A stretch of 47,145 bases of DNA, taken from NCBI GenBank assembly GCA_003265885.1, contig QFBQ01000007.1, positions 1 to 47,145 of the forward strand, written 5' to 3'. Shown here in pieces: positions 16,436 to 24,943 of the stretch. A program made the translations under genes and the position numbers. How positions within the stretch are numbered: position 1 is the stretch's first letter; each line of letters begins with the position of its first letter. The notes beneath the pieces were generated by a model. That model was not told the origin of the DNA. It saw nothing but the letters and a program-made list of their open reading frames with translations, and made no database searches. The DNA comes from Candidatus Marinamargulisbacteria bacterium SCGC AG-343-D04 (GTDB lineage: Bacteria; Margulisbacteria; Marinamargulisbacteria; GCA-2716485; GCA-002719695).

Positions 16436-17594
16436 AATAGGAACTCCCACACCATAATCTCGTCCCCCATTTAGACTGAACTTCATCACAAACTTTCATT
16501 AGCCTATCTAGCTTTTCTTGTTTTTCTTCGTCTTTCTGATCTAATAATTGTCGTGGAATAAATTCTTCTCCTTTTAAATCACTCAAGATAATTCCCGACT
16601 TCACATAGTGTTTACTCTCTTTATAAATCTGGTCTACAGCCTTCAATACAAACCCTAAAACATAGGGTGTTGCTGAACTATATACCGGTAACTCAATATC
16701 TATACTAGATTTATACATCTTTATCTTATACCTATTTTCTAATAAAAATACCTGTAAAGACTTCACTTTCTGTTTCTGCCTTCGTAACTTCCGTGTTGCT
16801 TTTTCTATATTTACGGCCACTTCTCTTTTAATCTCGTCTTTATTCGATATATCTCTTCCAAAACTACGCGACCGTACAATACTCTTATTCCCTGATTTCT
16901 CCGTAGATAACGCAATAACAGGAATTCCTTCTAATTCATGTTTTAATAGAACCCCATAACGATGACATATCGACTTCAATACAAATAAGGATGCATATTT
17001 CACATCATATGCCGTCCGAATCCCCTTAGCCCTTAATCTAAAAGAAAAGGCCTTTCCTACTCCCCAAATCGATGATATATCTATCGTTTTCAACACTTTA
17101 TCTTCGTCATAATCATGAATATTCATCACCCCTACTCTTTTCGATAGCGCATTCGCACACTTTGCCAACGTCTTAGATCTCCCAAACCCTACCCCTACCG
17201 GCAACCCTAATTGCTGCTGAATCGTGGCTTGAATTTCCTTCCCCAAACTGTGATAATCCTTTTCTTGTTCTGATAGAGATAAAAAACACTCATCAATAGA
17301 ATACACCTCATAATCCGAGCTCCACTGACTTAATAGCTTCATCATTCGATCTGACATATCCCCATACAAAGCCATATTAGCTGGCAAAACTCTAACTCTA
17401 TGTAACTCTATTAAGCGTCTACATTTAAATACAGGTTCTCCCATCCTTAAACCTATCGCCTTCGCCTCATTTGATCTGGATACAATGCATCCCCCATTAT
17501 TAGAGGTCACTATAACGGGCCTCCTTCTTAAACTAGGATTAAATACTCTTTCACAAGATACATAAAAATTATTACCATCTACTAAACAGAACAC
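16413..17594 (-). CDS. umuC: UmuC-type Y-family DNA polymerase, C-terminus altered
   Basis: 393 aa translesion polymerase. The palm carries the first catalytic Asp in LVDGNNFYVSCERVF and the second acidic pair in YSIDECFLSL; helix-hairpin-helix and little-finger domains follow. UmuC proteins usually end with a conserved segment containing W-x-M and R-x-x-x-SPxYTT-x-W. Here the sequence after KWGTRLWCGS stops with SYCSQESVC, whose last residues come from the 45-bp repeat, so about 25-30 family residues appear to be lost. No umuD/lexA-like partner is adjacent. The GTG start at 17594 has no Shine-Dalgarno but a -10-like TAGTAT seven bases upstream. Confidence 0.88.
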   Translation of the reverse strand: MFCLVDGNNFYVSCERVFNPSLRRRPVIVTSNNGGCIVSRSNEAKAIGLRMGEPVFKCRRLIELHRVRVLPANMALYGDMSDRMMKLLSQWSSDYEVYSIDECFLSLSEQEKDYHSLGKEIQATIQQQLGLPVGVGFGRSKTLAKCANALSKRVGVMNIHDYDEDKVLKTIDISSIWGVGKAFSFRLRAKGIRTAYDVKYASLFVLKSICHRYGVLLKHELEGIPVIALSTEKSGNKSIVRSRSFGRDISNKDEIKREVAVNIEKATRKLRRQKQKVKSLQVFLLENRYKIKMYKSSIDIELPVYSSATPYVLGFVLKAVDQIYKESKHYVKSGIILSDLKGEEFIPRQLLDQKDEEKQEKLDRLMKVCDEVQSKWGTRLWCGSSYCSQESVC

Positions 17595-17601
17595 AAGATC
17601 T

Positions 17602-17607
17602 ATACTA
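17602..17607 (-). promoter_or_regulatory. -10-like hexamer TAGTAT, 7 nt before umuC GTG
   Basis: Spacing puts the expected transcription start at or next to the GTG, suggesting a leaderless mRNA. No Shine-Dalgarno is present. No SOS-box-like palindrome was noticed. Confidence 0.4.
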
Positions 17608-17682
17608 CCACTTATTTACGTGGCTATATAGACACTAAGATTTCTCTTTATACGCTCTGTATTTTAAAGAATCCTATTATAG

Positions 17683-18969
17683 TTAACGCTGTAAATCGTA
17701 GGCCGCTTTAGGCCACCCTTGAATGAATTGATAAACACCTTTCATCAACAATTCATATGTTTTAGTATGCTCATATGGCAAATCTTGATGATCTATACTT
17801 CGGATAGGTACTAACTGTACGCTATTTTTATTATACTTAAATCGCGTTGTTGATACTGAATACAAGGCTTTTAACGAAAAGAGATCGTCATAACGAATGG
17901 AAGAAATCTGATACGGAGTTTTTAACTGTTTTAGCACCTCTTGTAATAAAACAATCGAGGTACTCTGCAATATATATCCCGTATTCAAATCATCTTCCCT
18001 CGATGAGTTTCCACGTAACGGAATAAACACACATTCATTATCTTGATTAATTCCCATCAATGAAAACGTAGAACCCTCTAAGATATACTCATCATCTGTT
18101 TTAAATATCACTTCATGCTTTAAATCAGGAAACTGTGAATAATAGAGATCCTCAAACTCTCTTTTTGTCACCCTAATATTCATAATCCAGTCTATAGCTT
18201 TTGTTATGTTTTCAGAAAAGCCATACTGATGCTGTAATACAGATCTAGATAGGCGTTGTATATAGAGTGGGTCTGCAAATATATCTTTCATTAATAGCCG
18301 AAATGACTGTTGTTCATAACGTGTTAATGTTTCATAAAAGTCCATAATATGGCTTAATGCATTATCCAATCCCTTATCGTGACAATGATGATACAAAATA
18401 GACGCTGTATTTAAGGCATCCAACACATGCTGCCCTTCCACTCCTCCTAAATATTGTGTAGGTTTTGCGACTGAAAATGGGCGTTGATACACTTTTGAAA
18501 GAGTATGAATCCCATCATCAAAACACCAATCTGGTTTACAGCTATAAGCTTTCATCACCACCGTCATAGATTCTAAGTCCCCTCCAAAACCAGACGAATA
18601 ATGGCCTCCTGTATCCGCAATACTTCTAGCCTGTCCCGCTGTAAAGAAAATGAGACATTGCATCACTTTATCTTCCTGATCGCTATTTAACTTTATTGTC
18701 TGCTCTATGTACATCTTAAACTCATCATAGGTGATTGGATACTGTGTTTTTTCAAACAACACGCGATATGAGTGCTGAAATCGTTCATAATGCGCGTCTA
18801 ATAAGACTAATGATGTCCCTTGATCATTATGAATAGTGACAGCTGATGTAAAAAAACTTTGTCCTCTTAATACAGACAAGGAGTTTTCAATAGAAAAATT
18901 AACATCTTTTGATGAAAGAATGCTGTGTTCTTTTGTTTTTAGATCATATATTATACTTTTATAACTCAT
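17683..18969 (-). CDS. Class IV aminotransferase-like protein with an internal insertion
   Basis: 428 aa against about 280-310 for the family. The small domain matches class IV PLP enzymes (branched-chain aminotransferase / aminodeoxychorismate lyase): VLRGQSFFTS, then LLDAHYERFQHS. The PLP-Lys region reads VAKPTQYLGG (Lys169) and aligns with the AKxGxNY motif. About 80 mostly helical residues (205-283) then separate it from HEVIFKTDDEYILEGSTFSL, which is normally 20-30 residues downstream. The C-terminal part keeps LNTGYILQSTSIVLLQEVL. Substrate unknown. It is divergent from the MidA-type methyltransferase by 142 bp, with a TATAAT and a weak Shine-Dalgarno (AGGTAAAG) upstream. Confidence 0.65.
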   Translation of the reverse strand: MSYKSIIYDLKTKEHSILSSKDVNFSIENSLSVLRGQSFFTSAVTIHNDQGTSLVLLDAHYERFQHSYRVLFEKTQYPITYDEFKMYIEQTIKLNSDQEDKVMQCLIFFTAGQARSIADTGGHYSSGFGGDLESMTVVMKAYSCKPDWCFDDGIHTLSKVYQRPFSVAKPTQYLGGVEGQHVLDALNTASILYHHCHDKGLDNALSHIMDFYETLTRYEQQSFRLLMKDIFADPLYIQRLSRSVLQHQYGFSENITKAIDWIMNIRVTKREFEDLYYSQFPDLKHEVIFKTDDEYILEGSTFSLMGINQDNECVFIPLRGNSSREDDLNTGYILQSTSIVLLQEVLKQLKTPYQISSIRYDDLFSLKALYSVSTTRFKYNKNSVQLVPIRSIDHQDLPYEHTKTYELLMKGVYQFIQGWPKAAYDLQR

Positions 18970-19099
18970 ATCTTTACCTATTTTCTACCATCATTATATC
19001 ATTTTACAATCCTTTAAAATAGATCTTCTTGCATAAAATTGTCTTTATTCAAGGTGTTAAACCCTATCATTTCTATCGTTTAAAATTTCCAATTGGTGG

Positions 19100-19105
19100 T
19101 AATAT
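19100..19105 (+). promoter_or_regulatory. -10-like TAATAT, 6 nt before the MidA-type gene ATG
   Basis: A hexamer-to-ATG gap of six bases places the expected start of transcription on the A of ATG. No Shine-Dalgarno is visible. Confidence 0.4.
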
Positions 19106-19111
19106 ACTACT

Positions 19112-20800
19112 ATGCCTTCCTCTAAAGAGATTATTGTTCAGCCCTATGTCGCTCGTCCTGAAAGTGTTCGTCATGCATTATCCAATCACAGTTGGAAACA
19201 TGGTATTGATAATTTTTTTAATCATCAGGTTCGCTTTTCATATACCTCTGGATATGCTTTCGCCAATCGATTTTTCAAGTTAATTGAAGCATACTCTGCG
19301 TCTAGTAAAAAAAAGGAGATCACTCTCATCGAATTTGGTGCTGGAACAGGTCTTTTATCTTACCATTTATGCGATTTACTGCACCGTTATCAGCATCCTT
19401 TAAAAGATTCTATCACCTTTGTTGTTACCGATTTTAGCCAAGCCTTGATCAACGAACTTAAACATAACCCCTTATATCAGCGCTTTCAACAGCAATTTCA
19501 GTTTTATCCCTTCGATATCTATCACGACGATTTAACTACCTTACCCGCTGGGGATCTTTTTATGATGTGTTATCTCTTTGACTCATGTAGTCACCATCAC
19601 CTTTATGTCCACCAAAACACCCTGTACGAATACCATGTTCAAACACGTATCTCTCATGATGACTATATCATTGATGCGTCTCACTTTCCTCCACAGACAC
19701 TTGAAAAAGAATCATTAAAAGAGCATATTTTAGAAGCATGTTCAGGTAATATTCATCATAACTATGCCAAATTCTCGCATATTCTTAAAGAATCTTGGCG
19801 AAAAGTTCCCTTATCCAAAACATCTCTTGCTTCTCACGAAGATCATCTACAACACTTTATTCGATCGACCCCTTCTTTGCCAGATTCCTTTAAATTTAAT
19901 TTTAGTCCTCTTGCTACTGACTTTTTTCAACGATGTTTATCGGCCTTGCCTGAGGAAGGCATGATGCTAGTCTATGATTTTGGGACTCCCTCTCCTCAGT
20001 CTTTTAAACATGAAAAAAAGTATTTACTGGCCCCTTATGGTATTTGTAATTTTTATGCTCTCTGCTTCCCTTACTATCATTGGTTAGCAAACCAATTCAA
20101 GTTCACATCCTGCGCAAGTTCTTTTAAATCTGGAGAAAGTCAATGCAACGCCTTTCATTCTTTAAAATCTAAACACTCGTTTCACAGTACATTTTCACAG
20201 GTATATTCTACTCCTGGTGGAGAAAGTACCAAACGCTGTACAAAAAAAATAAATATACTCTTAAACAAAGACCTAGATCATGACCTGATCCTGGATCACA
20301 TCCACCGTATTTTAGATACATTAACTGAGTTCGAAAAAGTAGACTATACGCTCTTAATGAACATTGCCATTGCTTTGAAGAATAAAGGTCACTATGATCA
20401 CTCTATTCAGTTTACACAAACACTTATTGATAGCTATGGCCCTCTTGCGAGATCAGCCTATGCTCTTCAATCTGAATCACTCAATGCCTTACATCGTTAT
20501 GAGGACTCTTTTTTATTACTTTCTCCTATAATCAATGACAGTACGTTCTCATCCGTATTGTATCAATTTTGTATTAGTGCGGGGCACCTCCATAAATACA
20601 AATCGTTTTACAGATCTTTCATTAAATTATTACGCCATACAGACTATTTTATCCCTTGGCGCTTTTTTCTCATCGTCATGCCATTATTATCCTCTGAAAA
20701 AAAAGAGGAACTATTAACATGGTTACACTCTATTCAAAAAAAGAAACTTATCCGCGACACATTTCCTAAAGGATTCTCTGAAGAACTTAAATCTCTCTAA
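19112..20800 (+). CDS. MidA-type SAM-dependent methyltransferase with a helical C-terminal extension
   Basis: 562 aa. Residues 20-320 match the MidA/NDUFAF7 methyltransferase family (protein-arginine methylation in mitochondria): an N-terminal stretch RFSYTSGYAFANRFFKLIEAY and the SAM loop IEFGAGTGLLSYHLCDLL near residue 72, then a later strand GMMLVYDFG. The last 190 residues are helical and TPR-like (LMNIAIALKNKGHYDHSIQF, ALQSESLNALHRYEDSFLLL), an addition not usual for the family. I infer a protein-binding tail that delivers a protein substrate. The stop is 3 bp from the convergent phosphatidylserine decarboxylase stop. Confidence 0.7.
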   Translation: MPSSKEIIVQPYVARPESVRHALSNHSWKHGIDNFFNHQVRFSYTSGYAFANRFFKLIEAYSASSKKKEITLIEFGAGTGLLSYHLCDLLHRYQHPLKDSITFVVTDFSQALINELKHNPLYQRFQQQFQFYPFDIYHDDLTTLPAGDLFMMCYLFDSCSHHHLYVHQNTLYEYHVQTRISHDDYIIDASHFPPQTLEKESLKEHILEACSGNIHHNYAKFSHILKESWRKVPLSKTSLASHEDHLQHFIRSTPSLPDSFKFNFSPLATDFFQRCLSALPEEGMMLVYDFGTPSPQSFKHEKKYLLAPYGICNFYALCFPYYHWLANQFKFTSCASSFKSGESQCNAFHSLKSKHSFHSTFSQVYSTPGGESTKRCTKKINILLNKDLDHDLILDHIHRILDTLTEFEKVDYTLLMNIAIALKNKGHYDHSIQFTQTLIDSYGPLARSAYALQSESLNALHRYEDSFLLLSPIINDSTFSSVLYQFCISAGHLHKYKSFYRSFIKLLRHTDYFIPWRFFLIVMPLLSSEKKEELLTWLHSIQKKKLIRDTFPKGFSEELKSL

Positions 20801-20803
20801 CTA

Positions 20804-21583
20804 CTATAACAGCTGTCCATATCGTAACAGATCGTCTTTTTTAAGAGCTATTGAGGACGACCAGTTTCTAGGAAAACATAAAACAATGGTAGAGCCCAAC
20901 ATAAACTGCCCACATTTCTCCCCCTTTTTATAGGCTCTATTTAAGGTAAACACCTCTTTTTTTCGTCTAAACAAGGCATTGCTTTGTAATGACTTACAGC
21001 CATCTATGACAATTTTTCCTACATTCAAGGCCGCCACCATCACCATATAAAAACGAGTATCCCCGGCTTTACATGTTAAGACTACACGTTCATTTCTAGT
21101 ATAAAGTCTAGGCAATAAAGATTCCAATAAAGGGTTTACTGGCAAACAGGCTCCGGGGATATGCGTGGCTGTTTCAAGGATACAGTCCATGGGCATAAAA
21201 AACTGATGACAATCTTTAGGAGATAAATAAATAGAAAAATACTCCCCTTCCAGAGAAACATGTTCTCCACAAAAATCATCAATCTTATAGTCTTGCCCTT
21301 TTATACTCATATTTCCATCTGCAGTAATATCCCCTCTATGCTGTAACTTTCCATCGCAAGGACTCACCCTATTACCGTCATGGATAGGACGATACTCAGA
21401 TTTTAGTGATCGTGTAAATAAATCTTGGATTCGATGAAACTGAAATAAAGATTTTTGTGATTCTTTTAATGATATATTCAACATGGCACAAGCAAGTTTC
21501 ATAACGATTCCATTTAATGGCCAAGGAATATAGAGCTGAACCACAATCCCCGTGACTCTACTTATTAAATTGCTTAGTATCAT
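20804..21583 (-). CDS. psd: Phosphatidylserine decarboxylase
   Basis: Pyruvoyl enzyme making phosphatidylethanolamine at the inner membrane. The self-cleavage site LGST is present in FMLGSTIVLCFP near the C-terminus, giving a small alpha chain with N-terminal pyruvoyl. The Asp of the maturation triad is in SPCDGKL. The His motif, normally Y-H-R-x-H-x-P, reads C-H-Q-F-F-M-P, so the second His is Phe. 259 aa is within the bacterial range. No phosphatidylserine synthase is adjacent. The ATG is preceded by TATAGT at 6 nt and no Shine-Dalgarno. Confidence 0.85.
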   Translation of the reverse strand: MILSNLISRVTGIVVQLYIPWPLNGIVMKLACAMLNISLKESQKSLFQFHRIQDLFTRSLKSEYRPIHDGNRVSPCDGKLQHRGDITADGNMSIKGQDYKIDDFCGEHVSLEGEYFSIYLSPKDCHQFFMPMDCILETATHIPGACLPVNPLLESLLPRLYTRNERVVLTCKAGDTRFYMVMVAALNVGKIVIDGCKSLQSNALFRRKKEVFTLNRAYKKGEKCGQFMLGSTIVLCFPRNWSSSIALKKDDLLRYGQLL

Positions 21584-21589
21584 ATCGAT

Positions 21590-21595
21590 ACTATA
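21590..21595 (-). promoter_or_regulatory. -10-like TATAGT, 6 nt before psd ATG
   Basis: Minus-strand hexamer lying directly after the doxX terminator T-run, so psd seems to have its own promoter and a leaderless transcript. Confidence 0.45.
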
Positions 21596-21597
21596 AC

Positions 21598-21632
21598 GAA
21601 AAAACTCTCCCTATAACAGAGAGAGTTTTTTT
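21598..21632 (-). terminator. Rho-independent terminator of doxX
   Basis: Stem AAAACTCTC / GAGAGTTTT with a loop of about ten bases and T-runs on both sides. It lies 19 bases after the doxX stop and immediately before the psd promoter hexamer. Confidence 0.75.
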
Positions 21633-21650
21633 AACAGTAGTAGATACTCT

Positions 21651-22025
21651 TTATTTATCTAATAATCTCATAAATATGGCTCTATTTGCATAAACCAAGA
21701 AAAGTTCTAACCCTAAAACAACTGTCCCCATAATAATGCCTCCAGGTTCTAGAAACACATGAAACAAAAAAACATTAACTGTAATAGGAGCTAACATCAG
21801 TAAACCTATTGACATCATTCTTCCTGTCAAAATCATGATCCCTGCTGTAAATTCACATAGTTTTAATAATGGAAAGAAGTACCCCGTTTCTACTAAGGCC
21901 ATCATAAACGCTCCGCTTGTATCACTGAAGGATCGCATAGGCAAAAAGTTTAAAAAGCCATTCAGACCAAATGCCACAAAAATCAAACCTAACATTATTC
22001 TCGCCATTAAGTTTGTTTTTTTCAA
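21651..22025 (-). CDS. DoxX-family membrane protein
   Basis: 124 aa with four hydrophobic helices. Family features: MARIMLGLIFVAFGLNGF in helix 1, CEFTAGIMILTGR in helix 2-3, and LLMLAPITVNVFLFHVFLEPGG. DoxX-like proteins are linked to redox or detoxification membrane complexes in some bacteria; no partner is adjacent here. It is divergent from bioA (71 bp) and ends at its own terminator. Confidence 0.82.
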   Translation of the reverse strand: MKKTNLMARIMLGLIFVAFGLNGFLNFLPMRSFSDTSGAFMMALVETGYFFPLLKLCEFTAGIMILTGRMMSIGLLMLAPITVNVFLFHVFLEPGGIIMGTVVLGLELFLVYANRAIFMRLLDK

Positions 22026-22096
22026 CTAAACACTCCCTTTTTCTATTCCTATATACACTCTATAATATCAAACAAAAACTATAACTCAACATCACT

Positions 22097-23365
22097 ATGT
22101 CTAAAATTTGGTATCCTTATGCACAACACAAGACCATGACAGCTCCTCTTCAGGTAGAGTCAGCACATGGTGTTTATCTGCATTTATCTGATGGCCGTCA
22201 CTTAATTGACGGCATTTCGTCTTGGTGGAGTGCTATTCATGGGCATAATCACCCCATCATCAACGACGCGCTTCATCAACAAATTGAACGTTTATCCCAT
22301 GCGATGTTAGGAGGCTTAACTCATGAGCCCGCTCAAGAATGTGCAGAAAATCTAATTCGAATATGCCCAAAGGGGCTAAATCATGTCTTTTTTAGTGACA
22401 GTGGTTCTGTTGGCTGTGAAATAGCCTTAAAAATGGCTATTCAATTTTGGAGAAACCAAGGAAATACAAAGAAAAAACACTTTTTAGCCCTAAAAAAAGG
22501 CTATCATGGTGACACCTTTGGCGCTATGTCTGTTGGGAACCCAGAAGATGATTGTCCTAGTATGCATGATGTGTTTTCTGGCACGATGCCAAAACACTTT
22601 TTTATTGATGAACCCAAAATGGGGTTTATTCCAGATTCAGACCAATTAAAAAAAGATATCTCTCAGCTTAAAATATGCCTAGAAGCTCACCATAATGACA
22701 TTGCTGCTTTTATTTGCGAACCCATTATGCAAGGAGCAGGAGGGTTTAACCTCTATTGCCCCGATTATCTTATCGCAGCTAAAGAACTCTGCGAACACTA
22801 TAACGTTTTACTGATCTTTGATGAAGTCGCAACAGGTTTTGGCCGAACCGGCACATTATTTGCAGCAAATCATGCTAATATTACACCTGACATCATGGTC
22901 CTTGGCAAAGCCTTCACAGCAGGCTATATGGGCCACAGTGCAACCTTAAGTACTTCTCCAGTTTTTGATACCTTTCACGATGACGATTTCAAAAAAGCCT
23001 TAATGCATGGCCCTACATTCATGGGAAATCCTTTAGCCTGTACGATTGCCAATACAAGTATTCAGATTTTTGAGTCTGAAGACTATATCTCTAAGATTCG
23101 GAGCATCGAACAAACACTTCATCAGGAATTTTCTTCATTTACACACCCACATATAACCGATATTCGAATTTGTGGAGCCACAGCTGTGGTAGAAGTATGC
23201 GATGCTACTGTATTACAGAAGGTTCAAGAATATGCTGTCAATCATGGCGTTTGGCTTCGTCCCTTTGATCGATTTTTGTATACAACCCCGCCATACACCA
23301 TCTCAAATGAGTGCTTAATTCAGATTTGTCGTGTTATCAAAGACTGGTTCTCTATCCAGTCTTAA
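22097..23365 (+). CDS. bioA: Adenosylmethionine-8-amino-7-oxononanoate aminotransferase
   Basis: Class III PLP aminotransferase of biotin synthesis, converting KAPA to DAPA with SAM as amino donor. The BioA hallmarks are present: IWYPYAQHKTM at the N-terminus, LIDGISSWWSAIHGHNHP, the PLP Asp in LLIFDEVATGFGRTG, and the Schiff-base Lys in MVLGKAFTAGYMG. 422 aa is normal. No other bio gene is in the window. A TATAAT at 22060-22065 could be the promoter; no Shine-Dalgarno is clear. Confidence 0.95.
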   Translation: MSKIWYPYAQHKTMTAPLQVESAHGVYLHLSDGRHLIDGISSWWSAIHGHNHPIINDALHQQIERLSHAMLGGLTHEPAQECAENLIRICPKGLNHVFFSDSGSVGCEIALKMAIQFWRNQGNTKKKHFLALKKGYHGDTFGAMSVGNPEDDCPSMHDVFSGTMPKHFFIDEPKMGFIPDSDQLKKDISQLKICLEAHHNDIAAFICEPIMQGAGGFNLYCPDYLIAAKELCEHYNVLLIFDEVATGFGRTGTLFAANHANITPDIMVLGKAFTAGYMGHSATLSTSPVFDTFHDDDFKKALMHGPTFMGNPLACTIANTSIQIFESEDYISKIRSIEQTLHQEFSSFTHPHITDIRICGATAVVEVCDATVLQKVQEYAVNHGVWLRPFDRFLYTTPPYTISNECLIQICRVIKDWFSIQS

Positions 23366-23388
23366 GATTTTTTATTTATCAGGATAAC

Positions 23389-23413
23389 AAAAAAAAACCC
23401 CTCTTTAGAGGGG
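23389..23413 (-). terminator. Rho-independent terminator of a beta-barrel gene
   Basis: Minus strand: stem CCCCTC/GAGGGG with a short loop followed by nine T. It lies about 25 bases after the beta-barrel stop at 23439. Confidence 0.85.
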
Positions 23414-23438
23414 CTTATATTAAACAAAAAAAGGTCGT

Positions 23439-24047
23439 TTAGAACTGTCCAGACACAGAAATATTAAATCCTGCGTTTTTAGTATCGGTAACAATTTCTT
23501 TTAACCCGCTATTATAATTTACCGACATTTTCATATTTTCTATAGATGAAATGGGTGAAGACGTTTTTGCAGACACTCCTAATACGATTCCATAATCTCC
23601 ATCATAGATAATATCTTTATCCACATCTCCACCTGCACTTAATAAGTATGCAATATATCCACCACCTTCAACTGAAAATGAAAAATTTCCAGTTTCATAG
23701 GGTAATGCATATTCCGTTGTTAAAGGAATGTGTAAGTAGGTTAACTTCGATTCTGTTTTAACACTGCTAACCTCTTGTTCAGAATTAACCGTGTTAATAC
23801 CAAGACCTAGATTAACATTCAACTTCTCATTGACTTCATGAGTTGCAGTTCCTCCTAGTGAATATCCAACTCCAGATGTTGTATCTACTCCTGCCGCATC
23901 TGTTTTTGTATGTCCATAGGTAAGCCCCACATTTGCACCATATTTTAGCTCAGATGTGATATCTGTAATCATGTTTGCATTCAGTGATGCCGCACCTAGC
24001 GTAAGGACTACAGCTGCTACAAATATTGATAGTATTTTTTTATACAT
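23439..24047 (-). CDS. Outer-membrane beta-barrel protein, paralogue 1
   Basis: 202 aa with a signal peptide (KKILSIFVAAVVLTLGAASLNA, cut after LNA) and repeating amphipathic strands, ending VSGQF. Strong Shine-Dalgarno AGGAGGAAA. Clearly homologous along its length to the next upstream gene (24178-24831): shared YGANVGLTYG-, INTVNSE-, IPLTTEY- and VEGGGY-type blocks. It probably forms a small barrel of 8-10 strands. A direct OmpA or porin identity is not supported. It has its own terminator. Confidence 0.75.
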   Translation of the reverse strand: MYKKILSIFVAAVVLTLGAASLNANMITDITSELKYGANVGLTYGHTKTDAAGVDTTSGVGYSLGGTATHEVNEKLNVNLGLGINTVNSEQEVSSVKTESKLTYLHIPLTTEYALPYETGNFSFSVEGGGYIAYLLSAGGDVDKDIIYDGDYGIVLGVSAKTSSPISSIENMKMSVNYNSGLKEIVTDTKNAGFNISVSGQF

Positions 24048-24114
24048 TTTTTTCCTCCTAAAATCTTCTTTGATAATACGGCAATCATAAAATAATGTTC
24101 ATCTCTGTGTCAAC

Positions 24115-24147
24115 AAAAAAAAACGCAGCACTAAATTGTGCTGCGTT
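24115..24147 (-). terminator. Rho-independent terminator of a beta-barrel gene
   Basis: Ten-bp perfect stem (24122-24131 with 24138-24147), 6-nt loop, then nine T on the minus strand. Lies 31 bases after the stop at 24178, separating the two paralogous genes. Confidence 0.88.
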
Positions 24148-24177
24148 AATTATTTAAATTAAAGAATTATCTTTAAA

Positions 24178-24831
24178 TTAGAACTGTCCTGAAATTGCTG
24201 CTGTTAGATAGTTATTTTTGATCTCATCTTGATCATCACCATCAGCATCATTAATATCAGTTAATCCAACATTGTAGTTAGCTGCTACTGTAATAGCCTT
24301 GATAGCGCCTAAATCTGTTTGAGTTGTTGCAGATGCTCCGAATGTTAATCCGAAATCAGCTCCTTTAATACCATCTTCATCACTAACCTCTTGCTTTACA
24401 CCATCTAATTTAAATTCTGAATCTTCAGAAAGTTTAATTCCCGCATATGCTCCACCTTCAACTGCAAACGTAAAACGTCCTGCTTGTTTAGGTATTGTAT
24501 ATTCAGCTGTTACTGGAATATTTACATATGTCACTGTATTTTCAACAGTGGACTTAGTAGCATCATTTGTCCATTCTGAATTAATTTGATTAACACCTAA
24601 TCCTGCATTAATTGCAACATTTTCGTTAATTCTATATTTTGCTTGTCCTTGAACAGCAAAACCTGCTCCAGACTCGTTATCAAAAGTTTTTGAATCTGTT
24701 TTTGATTGACCATACGTTAGTCCTACATTTGCAGAGTACTCAAGACCAGATAAAACATTAGCATTTACTGCTGATGTGCTTAACGCAACCATTACCGCTG
24801 CTACGAAAATTGAAAGTGTTTTTTTATTCAT
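24178..24831 (-). CDS. Outer-membrane beta-barrel protein, paralogue 2
   Basis: 217 aa with a signal peptide (MNKKTLSIFVAAVMVALST...VNA), strand-turn pattern and C-terminal ISGQF. Strong Shine-Dalgarno AGGAGGAAT. Shares SIFVAAV, ANVGLTYGxxKTDS, INxxLGxNxxNSE and VEGGAY blocks with the gene at 23439, so the pair arose by tandem duplication. Loops differ in length and acidic content, as expected for surface-exposed variation. Likely a well-expressed surface protein given the Shine-Dalgarno and the strong terminator. Confidence 0.77.
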   Translation of the reverse strand: MNKKTLSIFVAAVMVALSTSAVNANVLSGLEYSANVGLTYGQSKTDSKTFDNESGAGFAVQGQAKYRINENVAINAGLGVNQINSEWTNDATKSTVENTVTYVNIPVTAEYTIPKQAGRFTFAVEGGAYAGIKLSEDSEFKLDGVKQEVSDEDGIKGADFGLTFGASATTQTDLGAIKAITVAANYNVGLTDINDADGDDQDEIKNNYLTAAISGQF

Positions 24832-24929
24832 TTTTTATTCCTCCTAGAATTAATTGAAATACTAACTAGGATATTAAAGTTTGCTCTTCATTATGTCAAT
24901 ATTAATTTATACATTCCTTTATCTTTTGT

Positions 24930-24935
24930 TATACT
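24930..24935 (+). promoter_or_regulatory. -10-like TATACT, 8 nt before reductase ATG
   Basis: TATACT lies eight bases before the ATG at 24944, with no Shine-Dalgarno between, consistent with a leaderless or near-leaderless transcript. Confidence 0.4.
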
Positions 24936-24943
24936 TAATAAAT

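Noticed and set aside
24881..24943. Longer N-terminus of the FprA-type reductase with a hydrophobic helix
   Set aside because: The family is soluble and begins just before the FAD motif; the extra stretch covers the promoter-like TATACT.
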